64,000 nt of DNA, from NCBI GenBank assembly GCA_025642065.1, contig JAODUP010000449.1:180001-244000 (forward strand), given 5' to 3'. The stretch is from Paralvinella palmiformis. Its lineage: Eukaryota > Annelida > Polychaeta > Terebellida > Alvinellidae. The translations under genes and the position numbers were made by a program. The notes beneath the pieces are model-generated. The model was given only the letters and a program-made list of their open reading frames with translations, had not been told where the DNA came from and did no database searches. Shown one piece after another: positions 24,290-36,651 of the stretch. Positions within the stretch are counted from its first letter, which is position 1; every line of letters starts with the position of its first letter.

Positions 24290-25893
24290 CTGGAATGGCA
24301 ACGAAACGATTTGGCACCAAAAATACACGGCAGGGTTGTATTTGGGGAAGGGGGGAGGGGTGAAGGGTGATGGAAACTTAGATTCAGCGCGTGGTGATCT
24401 TACAACAATATGACAGCAGGAATACGTGTAGCCAATAGACACAGTCATACTGTACCGGAGTTCCACTAAAAACGTACCACTCCCTTTAAGATGATTAATA
24501 CCCCAATATAAGAGTGACACGATTTGGGGACCTACAGGTTTTTGCATGACAAACGGGCACTCATCAGATATGTAGAGATGTCACGGTATTTGCCGTATTT
24601 CTGGGTGAAAATCTATTAATTTCACAGTCGGCAGGCAGTGACAGAATTCAGCGTATGAAATCAAAACGAAAATATCTCTGCACTGGCCTGTCAGAGGTTA
24701 AAATATGGGACGGCAAAAACTGGGGTCAATATATAGGACGCTAACTTTTTGACATAGCAAGGAATTTGTCTTCGTTGCAACTGAACTGCTAGTAGTTTAA
24801 CTGTGATGTTGTATAGTTTAAATGAATTATTTGCTTCATTTTGAAATCTTGACGTATTATATTATGTAACAAAGCTAATAAAGGCTGAACAGCGACTGAA
24901 CTTAAAGGAACAGCTCACCTGCGTTTCGAATTTTCGCGATTAATGCAAATATATTCAGACAAAGTATAAATGTTGTCAATATATGAACCAGATCAACCAC
25001 ATATTACATAATCCGCTTCAAGGTGCTGGTGAATCAGTTATAACTCGTCTGTGGGCTCCACAATTTTGAAGTCTGGCTCGGACCGAAAATCTCTGAAGTC
25101 TGACATCACTGTACACGAGCTGTTTGTATGACTTAGTTATAATAATGGTGTGCGGCAAGCATATCATTTTGGAATTAAGGTACATTTACGAATATTATAG
25201 TACCTACATAATGAATGCCTTAAGGAGATTGTTTTCTACTCTCGTAACACAAAACGTCGACCGAACTGTCAGGTTTATGTAAAAGAACCGACCACGGCGT
25301 CAGTTAGTAGTGAGCACTTAGTAAGTTGGAAGGAGCACGTGATTATTTCTTCTTCCCGCTGATGACGTCCAATCTGGCATCCGAAGAGGAAGCCGTAATG
25401 GCGACCGACCGGCCAGTAATTTGGTTTATATCCTTATATCTATGATATCAGGTATAATTAGCGATTATTATTGGTGCACTTTCGGTTACTTTTATAGGTC
25501 ATATTATCCAGAGGCCATCTAACTGTTGTTCTCAAAACTCGTCTTCATCCGAAATTATGTTGTTGGGTTTCAGGCATATTTCACATTTGCTCGATGCTGT
25601 TGTTAGAAACAAATTAACTGTAACAGAAAATACTATACATTCGGTGATGATGATGATGATGAAAGGTGTGTACGTGTGTACAGATGGAGGCTTAGAACGC
25701 ACAGAGACAAAATTCAGGCCACACAAACTCTAAATATCAACATTGAAACCCATACTAGGCAATGAGCGGCTAAACGTTTCAAATAGGATATAGGTTCTAA
25801 ATGTGACCTTGGGACAAATCACCTCTACGGCTGGCTACGTTTAGGTCAGTGATGGAGAATCGAATAAAAGCCAGTAACTGAATAATTAGCTCG

Positions 25894-26004
25894 AGAGAGA
25901 GAGAGAGAGACGGTGTGACAGCTAGTTGACTATTACATCTAATACTGGCTGATGTCTATATTAATATTATTGGAAAAGCCTGACGAAGAAGCGAATGATA
26001 ACAA

Positions 26005-26053
<49 letters not shown>

Positions 26054-26060
26054 TGTGTAG
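25894..26060. repeat. Inverted (GA)n ... (CT)n(GT)n pair
   Basis: A GA run near 25894-25910 and a CT run (26010-26035) that passes into GT (26036-26059) are potential stem arms separated by about 100 bp. Confidence 0.75.
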
Positions 26061-26187
26061 ACTGACCCAATTATACAAAGCTACCCACTTTTTTTGTTTT
26101 TTTTTGTATTATGCTGATAATATAAGCTACATATATCAGTACAGACAGAGAGCAGGTGCACGGTGGACAGCTGTCTACCGATAATAC

Positions 26188-26526
26188 GGGTGTGGGACAG
26201 TTGCTCACCCGGACAGTTGCTCACCTGGACACTTGCTCACCAAGCAAATGGACATAATTATGCACATAATTATATTAAATAAATAAAATAAAATAATCTC
26301 TGAACTTTAATTCCCTAATAATTGGTAATATTCATCCGAATAATTATATTTGTAATAGGATACCAAGAAATATATTTCTGAAATAAATATCATTTTATTT
26401 ATTTAATTTTTTCTTATTAAAAATTCACTGCTGAACAAATGTCCACTTTTTCATTTGCTTGGTGAGCAAGTGTCCGGTAAGCAACTGTCCGGTGAGCAAC
26501 TGTCCGGGTGAGCAACTGTTCGTACT
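26188..26526. mobile_element. MITE-like element with subterminal 15-mer repeats
   Basis: The left end has three head-to-tail copies of GGACAGTTGCTCACC (one with CACTTG), ending CAAGCAAATGGACA. The right end is the reverse complement: GTCCACTTTTTCATTTGCTTG followed by three copies of GGTGAGCAACTGTCC. The core is AT-rich and non-coding. CCGATAATAC (26178-26187) and CCGATAACAC (26527-26536) flank it and may be an imperfect target duplication. The size (about 340 bp) and inverted ends fit a non-autonomous DNA transposon; the family is unknown. Confidence 0.75.
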
Positions 26527-27344
26527 CCGATAACACACCAGGCACCAGCTACAGGCTGTTCGCTCGGTAAATACTCGAATATCTCCACAACACAAATTAC
26601 GGCAGGTATCAGCATCGCCTGAACCCCACCGAGTTGAGTGTGAGATAAATGCTGAAACGCATCCCTTAATTGTCATACGGGACTTATAACCCGATAACCA
26701 TAGACCATTAACTACAAAGTTCTACAATGTTGCACATTCTGCAGGTCGCCTGCCGAAAGATGATGATGATGATGACGACACCTCTACGGGTAATTGTTCA
26801 GCCTCAAACAGCAACATCGCCACCTGTAAAGTTAACTGTCTAGATCCAGACGGCAAGCAAAGCCACAGTTAATTGCTCAGCGACACAAATCTGACAACTC
26901 TCTCTCTCTCTCTTTCTCTCTCTCTGCAGATCAAATGTTGATCCTCAATCGGCTGAACGCTGGATGGTTAATTTCTCAGGCGAACATGGCTGAAAAGGCG
27001 CCTCATTAAATTACACTCAGTTCTACGGAAGTTGACAGCTATACAGTTAATTGCTCAGCGACAAGAAACCGACAGCTCTACATCTTACCATTCATCTCGA
27101 CACAAAGCCGACAAACGTAGTATTAATTTTCCAGTTTTGCGCAGGCACGAGACACGCTGACCGGTTCTAGACGATCGGGAGATCTACAGATAACTCACGA
27201 CGTCACTCCCAGATTCTACAACATAAAGCCCATAAGCCCCAAAAATATCCCACCACAGGAGACAGTCACTCAGCCCCGTAAGACAAAGTGAAAACTCGAC
27301 CATAACCTACGACGTCCCAAAACACTTTAAACCCTACAGAGCGA

Positions 27345-27502
27345 TTGAGTGATTGCTCTGTTTTGACTTGCCGCTGGTCATACCCGGACTCTTTCGGGGA
27401 ACATCCTACGAAGTTAAGTCTGAGAAGGATTCTAACCCGTCAAGTTGGCGATTTGCAGCGCATTGCTCTAACCACTGTGCCATTGGTGTGCCCTATAACT
27501 AG
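27345..27502 (-). mobile_element. SINE B copy
   Basis: GAGTGATTGCTCTGTTTTGA tail side, CTGGTCATACCCGG, GGGGAACATCCTACGAAG, worn B box, then GCAGCGCATTGCTCTAACCA and CTGTGCCATTGGTGTGCCC. Confidence 0.75.
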
Positions 27503-28046
27503 GAAGGATCCCGCAGTTCTCTGCGGCACTGACCACCACGATACTCCATATCGTTCCGATTCAGCTGCACGCAATTTTCGCAGAACATTCCCCGGCTCCA
27601 CGAGAAGATTCTCCACTTGGGCGGGAAGCTCTGGGCAAGCTCCACACGGCTGAAAAATTCGAGAAATAATTCATGAGCTCCATATAATTGGGAGCGGTCC
27701 ATGTACGGAGTGCTCTCTGAAATATTATGATGCACCACTGATCTTCATTGTTGACAGATGATTGTCGAAAGACAACGTTTATCCAGTTCTATTTCGGGAC
27801 AGAGAAATGATGAACATCATTTAATAGACATGCATTTTTGCCAGACAAAAAACAACAACAAGTCGTTAACCTGTTTAACGAGCTTGTGTTTTTTGTGTGT
27901 TTTTTTCCCACGAAAACAAAACGCAGTAATATAAACAGTGCCAACTGAATTATTAATGCAGACGATACGACCTAATACATGCATATTGCATCATCTCTTT
28001 GTCAGTATCTCACGGCGGGGATGAGTCGCACAGAAAGTAGCTATTG

Positions 28047-28412
28047 GTTGGTTTGGTTTTGTTGTTCGGAGAGAATCCCAGGCTGTCGCTTAATCAGCAC
28101 AGCCTCTATGTTGGAGTGGTTGAGAAACCTCCTCCCCCACCACTCACAGGGGAGCAGTACGGAAAGATGGAGCCGAAATACCCTGAGGGTGGTCACTGCC
28201 AGAGTGTTTTACGTCCTCAGGGGGTTTTTAACGTCCCCCTTTATTTTAAATAATTCAGTGGAGACGGCAGCGCCATTTATCGTGGTCAGCCACCCACGAT
28301 GTAGTGAGCCGAGAAATTAATCCCTGGAAAAGTTTCGACCTCTTACGGGTTCGAACCTGCGACCGTTGGCACCAAGTGCCGAGTGCTTAACCGTTAGGCC
28401 ACCGGAGCTCAC
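28047..28412 (-). mobile_element. tRNA-derived SINE, family C (best copy)
   Basis: Full-length 366 bp copy between direct repeats TAGCTATTG at 28038-28046 and 28413-28421. Read on the minus strand it starts with a tRNA-like head: TGGCCTAACGGTTAAGCACT (A box) and GGTCGCAGGTTCGAACCCG (B box). The body contains CCTCAGGGTATTTCGGCTCC, and the 3' end AGAGGCTGTGCTGATTAAGC is followed by an AACCAAACC-type tail. Confidence 0.93.
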
Positions 28413-28797
28413 TAGCTATTGACACGGAAACGCTGCCACGCTATATCAGGATGTCGCGGCACGTGGCCGTCACACAGTCAGACGGCCATTCGTGCAAACA
28501 GGGCATATCGGTTGTGTCACAATGGCAACTGTGTCATTGTTAGGGACAATGAACGTATTGTTCTGTAAGGGCTATCAACGGCGACACTGGGAGTTGTTGT
28601 TTCCCATCTTGGCTGTTTTACAATACAAATCAAGCCACGCTAGAGGGCATTTAGCCCAACAAATGAAACTGCTTTTGCCCAACTGATAGATTTGTAAAAA
28701 TGGTTCTCACTTTACGCACGAGGAAACATTTCTAAACGAAGGACTTTAGTAGCATTTAGCTCCCTGATATTTGTATATACGGTTGAACTGTACTGAT

Positions 28798-28798
<1 letters not shown>

Positions 28799-28848
<50 letters not shown>
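28799..28848. repeat. (TA)n microsatellite
   Basis: About 50 bp of uninterrupted TA. Confidence 0.95.
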
Positions 28849-28851
<3 letters not shown>

Positions 28852-29099
28852 TTCCCCCAGTGATGATAATATACACCATGTACTTTCACCTGTTCACTTA
28901 AAAATAAACTATCAAATCACCTGGTTATGTAATGGTCTATGCCACCAACATCCAGTACTGATGTTTTAGTATTGAAATGAATATTATGTTGCATACTGGT
29001 TGAATTAAGCAACCTATAACAGAAGTAATATTAATAAAAAATAGTATTTTAATAGTGTGTGTGTGTGTGTGTGTGGGTGGGTGTCCTAGTAAAAGGTAA

Positions 29100-29150
29100 C
29101 TGTTGTTGTTTTATGGCCACGTTTATGCACACGATAGGCTAAATAGACCG
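29100..29150 (-). mobile_element. SINE A 3' fragment
   Basis: TTTTATGGCCACGTTTATGC and ATAGGCTAAATAGACCGA match the SINE A 3' part. Confidence 0.75.
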
Positions 29151-29420
29151 ATTGTGTGTGCGCTAGCGAGGGGATGTCTACATCGATGCATGTAAATGGG
29201 GGTGGAGTGGGGCGTTGTATAACCGAAGCACTGGCCATACATGGGACATTTGGCTGTCGGCTAACACCAACAGGAAAATAACAATCCAAATAAACAAACA
29301 CACGAGAATATAAAAAAATACATCCCGGAGGTTTATTCCACATGGCTGTGACCAATAGACGACAGCCAAGGGTCTCTAACCCAAATTTCAACAAGGTGTA
29401 TTTCATTGAGAGAGAGAGAG

Positions 29421-29612
29421 ATGATGATGATGATGATTGGTGTTTTACGCCTACTTTTGTGGACATAGTAGGCTAAATGGGCCGAGCGACCTCCAAAGGC
29501 AATGAAGAGAAGTCAAAGTTGAAACAACCTTCAGATATGCAAACGCCGAGATTCGAACACAGTTGGTATTGATCTGTGGTCCAACACGCTACCGCTAGAC
29601 CACGGAGGCGCC
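29421..29612 (-). mobile_element. tRNA-derived SINE, family A
   Basis: Complete copy: GAT tail, GGCTAAATGGGCCGAGCGAC, B box on the minus strand TGTTCGAATCTC, A box CGGTAGCGTG with GTGGTCTAG. It is inserted in a GA microsatellite: GAGAGAG flanks both sides, so the target duplication cannot be separated from the repeat. Confidence 0.93.
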
Positions 29613-29636
29613 CGAGAGAGAGAGAGTGAGAGACAG

Positions 29637-29638
<2 letters not shown>

Positions 29639-29713
<75 letters not shown>
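29639..29713. repeat. (GT)n microsatellite
   Basis: A GT array of about 75 bp directly beyond the GA repeat that carries the SINE A copy. Confidence 0.97.
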
Positions 29714-29714
<1 letters not shown>

Positions 29715-30260
29715 CACAGTGACCTAGAGTCAGCCTGCCGGTATAAAGCCGTTCGAGTGATGCTGACAAATGCCGCACAAGCAGCAGAAGTTACATGAAC
29801 ACGTTACGTAAAGGAAGAACTCGGTCCATACTCGGCTGGGCGGTTATCATTCCTCTTACAACACGGACATGAATCGACCTTTAAAAAAATCGATCGATCG
29901 ATCAACAGAAAATAATGTTAAAACACTACGCGCCAACCACTTGAAACAGTTATTAGGTTTTTCTCTGTTCTTCGCTCAATAATAAATTCATTCACCACAA
30001 CATGTGGGTATATTCACGGTTTATGCTCAAAATAATAAACAAGCTCAAGCCTAATACCGAGATGGCTACAGATGCGGGAAGTTTATGCCCACAAAAGTGA
30101 GTGTGAGGATACTGGAAATATATACCATATAAAGTGTACTAGTTTCTGGGGAAGGGGTGGTGGTGGTGGCACAAAGAGTACAATGGCTAGATACAATAAA
30201 AACACTCAGTTTGAACACACACACACACACACACATACCCATATACAGTGTGCCTGCTTG

Positions 30261-30466
30261 GGGCGCCTCCGTGGTCTAGCGGTAGCGTGTTGAACCACAG
30301 ATCACTACCACCCGTGTTCGAATCCCGGCGTGGGCATATCTGAAGGTTGTTTCGTCTTTCACTTCGTCTCATTACCTTTGGAGGTTGTTCCGCCCATTTA
30401 GCCTACCTTTTGTGCACAAAAGTGGCAGTAAAACATCAATCATCATCATCATCATCATCATCATCA
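30261..30466 (+). mobile_element. tRNA-derived SINE, family A (best plus-strand copy)
   Basis: Head GGGCGCCTCCGTGGTCTAGC then GGTAGCGTG, B box GTTCGAATCCCGG, body CTGAAGGTTGTTTCGTC, TTACCTTTGGAGG and CCCATTTAGCCTACC, and a 3' ATC array of about 12 units. Confidence 0.95.
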
Positions 30467-30532
30467 CAGTGTGGCTGCTTGCACGCGCATGCATGCGTGT
30501 GCGCCTGCATGCACGTACACATTTTGGTAAAA

Positions 30533-30640
30533 TGTTGTGGTGTTATGGTCACTTATGTGGACAACGTGGGCTAAATGAATTAAGCGATCTCCAAAGGTAT
30601 TGAGGTAAGGTGAATGATGATACATCCTTCAGACATCGTC
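30533..30640 (-). mobile_element. SINE A fragment (diverged)
   Basis: Order of TTATGGTCACTTATGTGGAC, GGGCTAAATGAATTAAGCGA, CTCCAAAGGTATTGAGG and CATCCTTCAGACAT follows the SINE A body; the head is missing. Confidence 0.7.
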
Positions 30641-30785
30641 CAACAGGGGGGTTGAGCCGAGAGATGATAATTAGGGCGTGTTTCTTTCTGTTTTAACAAT
30701 TAGTATCAGGACTTGAACACTTCCTTTGTTGTAATACTTCTTTGTGATAAATAGTAAATCTGGCTTCCACTAATTGATGTCAGTT

Positions 30786-31131
30786 AGAGAGGGGAGAGGG
30801 GGGTAGAGAGAGGGGAGAGACAGTGGGAGAAACGGAGAGGGGGGAGGGTGAAAAGGCGAGAGAGAGAAGAATGGAGAGAGAGAGAGGGGAAGGGAGAGAC
30901 GGAGAGAGAGATACGGGGAGAGAGAGAAATATATATATATAGAGAGAGAGAGAGGGAGGGGGGGAGGGAGAGACGGAGAGAGAGATACGGGGAGAGAGAG
31001 AGAGAAATGGAGAGACAGAGAGAGAGAGAGAGAGGGAGGATAGACACACACACACACGGAGAGAGAGAGGGGGGAGATGGAAAGACGGAGAGAGATAGAG
31101 AGAGAGCGAGACGGAGAGAAGGGTGGGGGGA

Positions 31132-31168
<37 letters not shown>

Positions 31169-31169
31169 G
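30786..31169. repeat. 380 bp purine (GA-rich) tract
   Basis: An imperfect GAGA/GGGA array with ACGG and ATAT interruptions and a short CA run at about 31047-31057. Almost all purine on the plus strand. Ser/Leu/Pro-rich frames on the minus strand are repeat by-products. Confidence 0.95.
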
Positions 31170-31834
31170 GAGCGACAACTATCAGCATGTCATATGATTA
31201 GTTATCGACTAATCGGTAGTAATCAAAGCTAATCATAATGGAGAACATCTGCGACCAGTTTGGAGTCCCTCTTGTTAAAAAAGGAAACAAACAACAATTG
31301 AACGACTGGCTACAATTAGATTCCTGTTTCACCAGAAATGAAAATGTTAGTAATATCCCAGGAATGCCTCATCCTGGCATTTTTGTGGAAATCTGAAGCC
31401 TGGGACTGCATCCAGAAAGAAGCGCGGATGATAAAGATCGAAGACCAACATTAAAGAAGAAATCCATTCATCCTTCCTCTGGTACTTCCCTAATTACCGG
31501 ACGTCAGTCATATGACAAAAATAAATGTTTCTATACATCAAAGGGAAATTGTATTAATTAAACCTTAACGAATACTGTAATAATAACGCCGTCATAGAAA
31601 AGGTATCACTTGTTATCATATGAACAGCTCACTACGTGAGGTTTGGCATTTTATTATTATTGTTGTTGTTGTTGTTGTTGTTGTTAATGTAGTATATCAA
31701 CTTGGTCAATTTATGTTTTATATCAGTTAGCAATGAGACGATGATGTTGACATTCTGAAACATTGTAATAATCTCTTATCTAAGTTTATTACATAATTTA
31801 TTACTTTTCAATTTCCTCTTTATGTTCAGTCAGT

Positions 31835-32043
31835 GACGATGATTGATGATGATTGATGATGATGATGATTGGTGTTTTACGGCCACTTTTGTGCACACGA
31901 TAGGCTAAATGGACCGAGCGACCTCCGATGGTAATGAGGCGAAGTCAAAGATGAAACAACCTTCAGATATGCCCAAGCCGGGATTCGAACACGGTGGTAA
32001 TGGGCTGTTGTCCGACACGCTACGGCTAGACCACGGAGGCGCC
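31835..32043 (-). mobile_element. tRNA-derived SINE, family A, with 19-20 bp target duplication
   Basis: Complete copy flanked by perfect direct repeats CTCTTTATGTTCAGTCAGT at 31816-31834 and 32044-32062. The tail contains GATTGATGATGATTGATGAT. This length of target duplication fits LINE-driven insertion. Confidence 0.97.
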
Positions 32044-32741
32044 CTCTTTATGTTCAGTCAGTATCATCACCATTGTTATCATTACCGGCATCATCATCCA
32101 TCACCATCATCATCATCTTATCTGGAATTCCACCATTATAGCAAGATCAGAAATCTGACTTTGATGTCTTGATGTCATCATTTTGTTATCACGTCATTGT
32201 AAAGATAGGGGGTGTTAATGTCATTTTAATTATACAATTATTGTTGTCAACTTATTATATAAGTCATTAACCTAAGCCCGTACGATATAATATTTCATGT
32301 TGTTTGCATTAGAATTTCAAAATACAATTAATTGAAACAGAACCCACCTGAATGCTATCTACAATTAATCATCGATTACGTCATTTATTTATCACCTGCA
32401 CCATTATCATCAACACAATCATCGCCTCACAGGTGATGACACTGCCCGAAGCGCACCTTTTTCTTTACTGTGCCGATGTCAGTATATTGATAATTAATAA
32501 TGACAATAGTAGTTAGGTCTCGATCGATGTGCTACAACAGAATTTCGAAGCTTCCTCAGTTCAAAATCATCAAGCGACTACTGATAAATGAATGTTCACA
32601 CTTTTGTTGGGTCAGTTAGATCTAGCATCAGTCACTCATCATTTAAATGACAGGCTGAAGATTAGTAAACTTCAAGGTGGCCAAATTGACCAGTCAATTA
32701 CCTGGGGACAAAATACTAACTAACAACATCCCTTTGGCTAT

Positions 32742-32743
<2 letters not shown>

Positions 32744-32834
<91 letters not shown>
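32744..32834. repeat. Compound (CA)n(TA)n microsatellite
   Basis: About 63 bp of CA followed by about 28 bp of TA. Confidence 0.97.
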
Positions 32835-32837
<3 letters not shown>

Positions 32838-32868
32838 AAATGTTAGTGCCCTTATAGCAGAAGAGTGA

Positions 32869-33050
32869 TGATGATTGATGCTTTACGGCCACTTTTGTGC
32901 ACATGATAGGCTAAACGGGCCGAGCGACCTCCAAAGGTAATGAAGCGAAGTCAAAGATGAAACAACCTTCAGATATGCCCCCACGCCGGGAATCGAACGC
33001 GGGTGGAGGTGAGCTGTGATCCAACACGCCACCGCTAGACCACGGGCGCG
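32869..33050 (-). mobile_element. tRNA-derived SINE, family A, with 20 bp target duplication
   Basis: Complete copy between perfect direct repeats CCCTTATAGCAGAAGAGTGA at 32849-32868 and 33051-33070. Its GAT tail is very short (two or three units), unlike the longer tails of sister copies. Confidence 0.97.
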
Positions 33051-33500
33051 CCCTTATAGCAGAAGAGTGACAGCTGAGGATAGACATGGCCAAATAAGCC
33101 AAACAAAACAGATACTTAAATAAATAATAACACGTAATATATTCCCGGGAAATAATGTCGTAAAAGACACACGATTCTCGCAACTGTAATAACGTGCTAA
33201 ATGTTATCATATGGGAGAATACCCCGCTAACAAAGACTGGTCCGTTATAATGCCGCTAGCTATCAGTGCCCGCAAGATGGATGAATGACTGGAGTCTGAT
33301 GACGCGTCGCCATCAGTTGGCAATTGTTCTCGTCGGAGAGCATTTGGAAGCTAACGGGCTTAACGTAATGAATGAATTGACAACGACGACGACATCACGA
33401 CGGAAGAGACGTCATAATGGCTCGCTCTGTCGACGTATTATATTGTGACCGAGAGGCGGCCTTCTTGTTGCACCTCCGAGGACATTCAGCAAACGAAACA

Positions 33501-33694
33501 GATGATGATGATGATGATTGATGTTTAACCGGCACTTTTGTGCACAATGTAGGCTAAATGGGCCGAGCGACTTCCAAAGGTAATGTGACGAAGTGAAAGA
33601 CGAAACAACGTTCATATATGCCCACGCCGGGATTCGAACACGGGTGGTAGTGATCTGTGGTCCAGCACGCTACCGCTAGACCACGGAGGTGCCC
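33501..33694 (-). mobile_element. tRNA-derived SINE, family A, with target duplication
   Basis: Complete copy flanked by CAGCAAACGAAACA at 33487-33500 and 33695-33708. The body carries TTAACCGGCACTTTTGTGC in place of the usual TTTACGGCCACTTTTGTGC. Confidence 0.96.
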
Positions 33695-34119
33695 CAGCAA
33701 ACGAAACAAGAAACAGAGGCAGCTGTTTTGATAGGCTGTGTCTAGAGATAGGGCCGGCTTAATGCTCTTCCTCTTCATCTAGCCATTGCCAAAGAAGACA
33801 CTGACGGGGCAAAGGCGACGACATCATCCGCGACGGGCCTTCGACATCATTTGCCGAATCAAATCAATACTTATGACGCTACTTCATCCAACGACCATAA
33901 CACGACAAATGCTACTTTCTAACGTCATGTGTTCCGTCCATGAATGAATTTGAGAGCCGACATTTTGGTAGAAAGTGGAAAAAGAACAATTTAAAAACCA
34001 AAAGTTGTTCCGAATACTTCAGCGTTGGCATGTTTTTGATTATTTGACAGGCAGATGAATTCACTTACGAAAAGGAGATCCTTATCGTACCTTATGGCTA
34101 TGGTTAAAACGCTTGCCTG

Positions 34120-34155
<36 letters not shown>

Positions 34156-35565
34156 GGGTAGGTCTAAACATTTAAAGAATGTAATCACACGGCTCACGTA
34201 TCCTCTACAATGAGACACACTGATCACGTCGTGTAAACAAGTCGTTATAACTGTTACGAGCCATAATGCCAGCACATTTACATAAAATGACGTAAGGTTT
34301 TCTCAAACATAGCATCACACAGCGTGTAAACAAACGCATCCAACACAAAACCAGCTACATTACAGTACTTTGTGAGACCAAAAAAAAAGAGAGAAAAAAA
34401 CTCATGTAAGCCTTACATCAATAGTGATTAAAACCAACAGCCTATATTATTAAGGCCTCAAACATCCTACGTAGGATCGTTATGAAAACAAATGCAATGA
34501 CTCCTAACAACGGGTCTGTCTATTAACGGATGTAATCTGTTAGAAGTCATATTTTGGTGACGGTAAATAGTAATATTAAACAAGGTAAATGTTGGCTAAA
34601 TTAGTAGGTAGATCATTATTATTGATCGTTATACGTGTATTGGACATGTAAAGGTTACCTACAGATGGCAAGTGGCAATTACCTAATTATCTAGACCACC
34701 TCTGAACGTGCCAGGTTTTTTTTATTTATAAAAGATGGATACCGTATTAGGAATGAGAATATAATTATATACACGCACACACACACGCGCGCACGCACGC
34801 AATGTAAGTTCGGTGTGTACCAAAGTTGGAGGTCAGAAGGTGATAAAAGATAACAGGGACAAGACTGAAGTTTGTGATATGGTAAATTACTCCAAATGAC
34901 CAGACAGACGATGCTACTACAACACCTGAACAGAAGGAGAGGGGGGGGGGCACGTCATTAAAACGCGAAGAAAACCCCCCCAGAAGATACAAATATATAC
35001 AAAACAATAACAAAACCCAAAACTTCCTTTAACATATATTGGTAAAATGTTGTTGTCCACAATAGATCATTCTGGTATTAGTATTGGATGCAAGGTTACT
35101 CTGACCCGTTATAACATTTTAAAGCAATAGTCGTAGTAGTAGTAGTACATATATGTACTTTTTTAGTTGTATTATATATCGCTGTTGACTATATCAACCT
35201 AATTATAAGATTCATAGCAATAACAATGATGGGTGGCTGCCAAGTTAAAATCAACAATGACACACCTTTCTTCGTGTCAAGTCCCGTTTATAACATTAGT
35301 GTACGGAGTGAGTCAGTGGTGTGTTACTATGTATGAATGGGTGCTGACAGCTGTTGTGATCTGTAGACTTTATATATACCTACAGCTATTCATCTACTTA
35401 ATTTAAAATCCATGTATGCGCGCGGTTGTATTTGTGTGCGGTAATAAAAATAATTTTTTTAACATCTGCGCAAATCACCAGCCATCTGTTTAGAGTAGCG
35501 ATTTTTGTTGTTGTATTATTGGAAGTTAATTTAATCTGAAAATAGCTAATGAGGATTTATTGAAT

Positions 35566-35735
35566 TATGAGTGAGTGAGTGAGTGAATGAGTGAGTGAGT
35601 AGGTGAATGAGTTGTTTAGCTGGCCTCGGTACCGGTCACAGCTGGGACATAGGCCTGACGGGCAATTTAACTCCCTGGGAAAACATCTCACACAAACACA
35701 CAGATACGAGTCGGATCCGAACGCACAACCTGCGT
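35566..35735 (-). mobile_element. SINE B copy, head truncated
   Basis: A GTGA-rich tail, TTGTTTAGCTGGCCTCGG, CCGGTCACAGCTGGGAC, TCCCTGGGAAAACATCTCAC, and the B-box side CGGATCCGAACGCACAACCT, after which the tRNA head stops. Confidence 0.75.
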
Positions 35736-36651
35736 ATATTTGCACCATTATAAAATACTCCATCCAGGCCACAATCGGATCTATCCTTTTTTAAATATTG
35801 TGCCAAACATTTAACAGAATTTATACTGTATATTAATAAACGCGACACATCAAAATTTAGGCAATGGTCCGTGAAAAGATTCCGAGAAAACCATTTCTCA
35901 ATCTAGGAAATCCTTTTCAATTGAAGTACACGCCCGATTATTAGAAATGAAAAGGAAAAGCTCTGTCAGTATCAGCCATTATAATTTGGCCTGGGTCCTC
36001 TCCATCAAATTTCAGAAGAACTGTAGTGCAGACTTTAAAAAAAATCGCTGATATGGGAAAACCAGACACAACAGGAGACACACAATGGCAGTAATACCAG
36101 GATTTATGACCGCTGTTGGCTGGTGATCCATAAATTATAAGGCCACAGCCAGTCAAGTCATCGGGATCATTTATTCCAATACAGACATGAATACTTAATG
36201 TTGTGGTGAAAACAACTGTACACATGAATGCATGAAAATATAGTAGTATTTCAACGCGAATGGAAATACCTATGGATGTATTCATGAATAGATTCATGAA
36301 CACTTCTCGTATGTTTTCTTTTGTCGCGAACCAGAACACATCCATCGAACTTTTTTTTATTGTTCACTGAGGTTCGTACCTGGATCTCAAATACCAAACC
36401 CCAATTCAAAGACATCGTCTACTTCCCAACAAAAAAAACTCAATCTGTCAGCCGAGAAATAAAATAATTCGCGCTATTTTATTAATGTAAGGGTACTTGA
36501 AGGGCTTCATACACTGACACCTGCATGCAAAGCTCGGTGTAGGGTAATGCAATGTAATGTAGATGGAGTTTTGTTTTAGTAGAGGTCTTCGTGGAAATAA
36601 AGAAGCTTGTTAGTTCGCTACTTAATGTCAAAATATGGCCAAGAGGCAGGC

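Noticed and set aside
24102..24413. Plus-strand frame over the hinge exon
   Set aside because: Antisense shadow of the receptor exon; no conserved features.
29600..29612. True tRNA genes at SINE A, B, C and D heads
   Set aside because: Internal boxes resemble tRNA promoters but the heads are joined to long SINE bodies, repeat in many places and do not fold into complete cloverleaves with proper acceptor ends.
30770..31201. Ser/Leu/Pro-rich and Arg/Glu-rich frames
   Set aside because: By-products of the purine tract.
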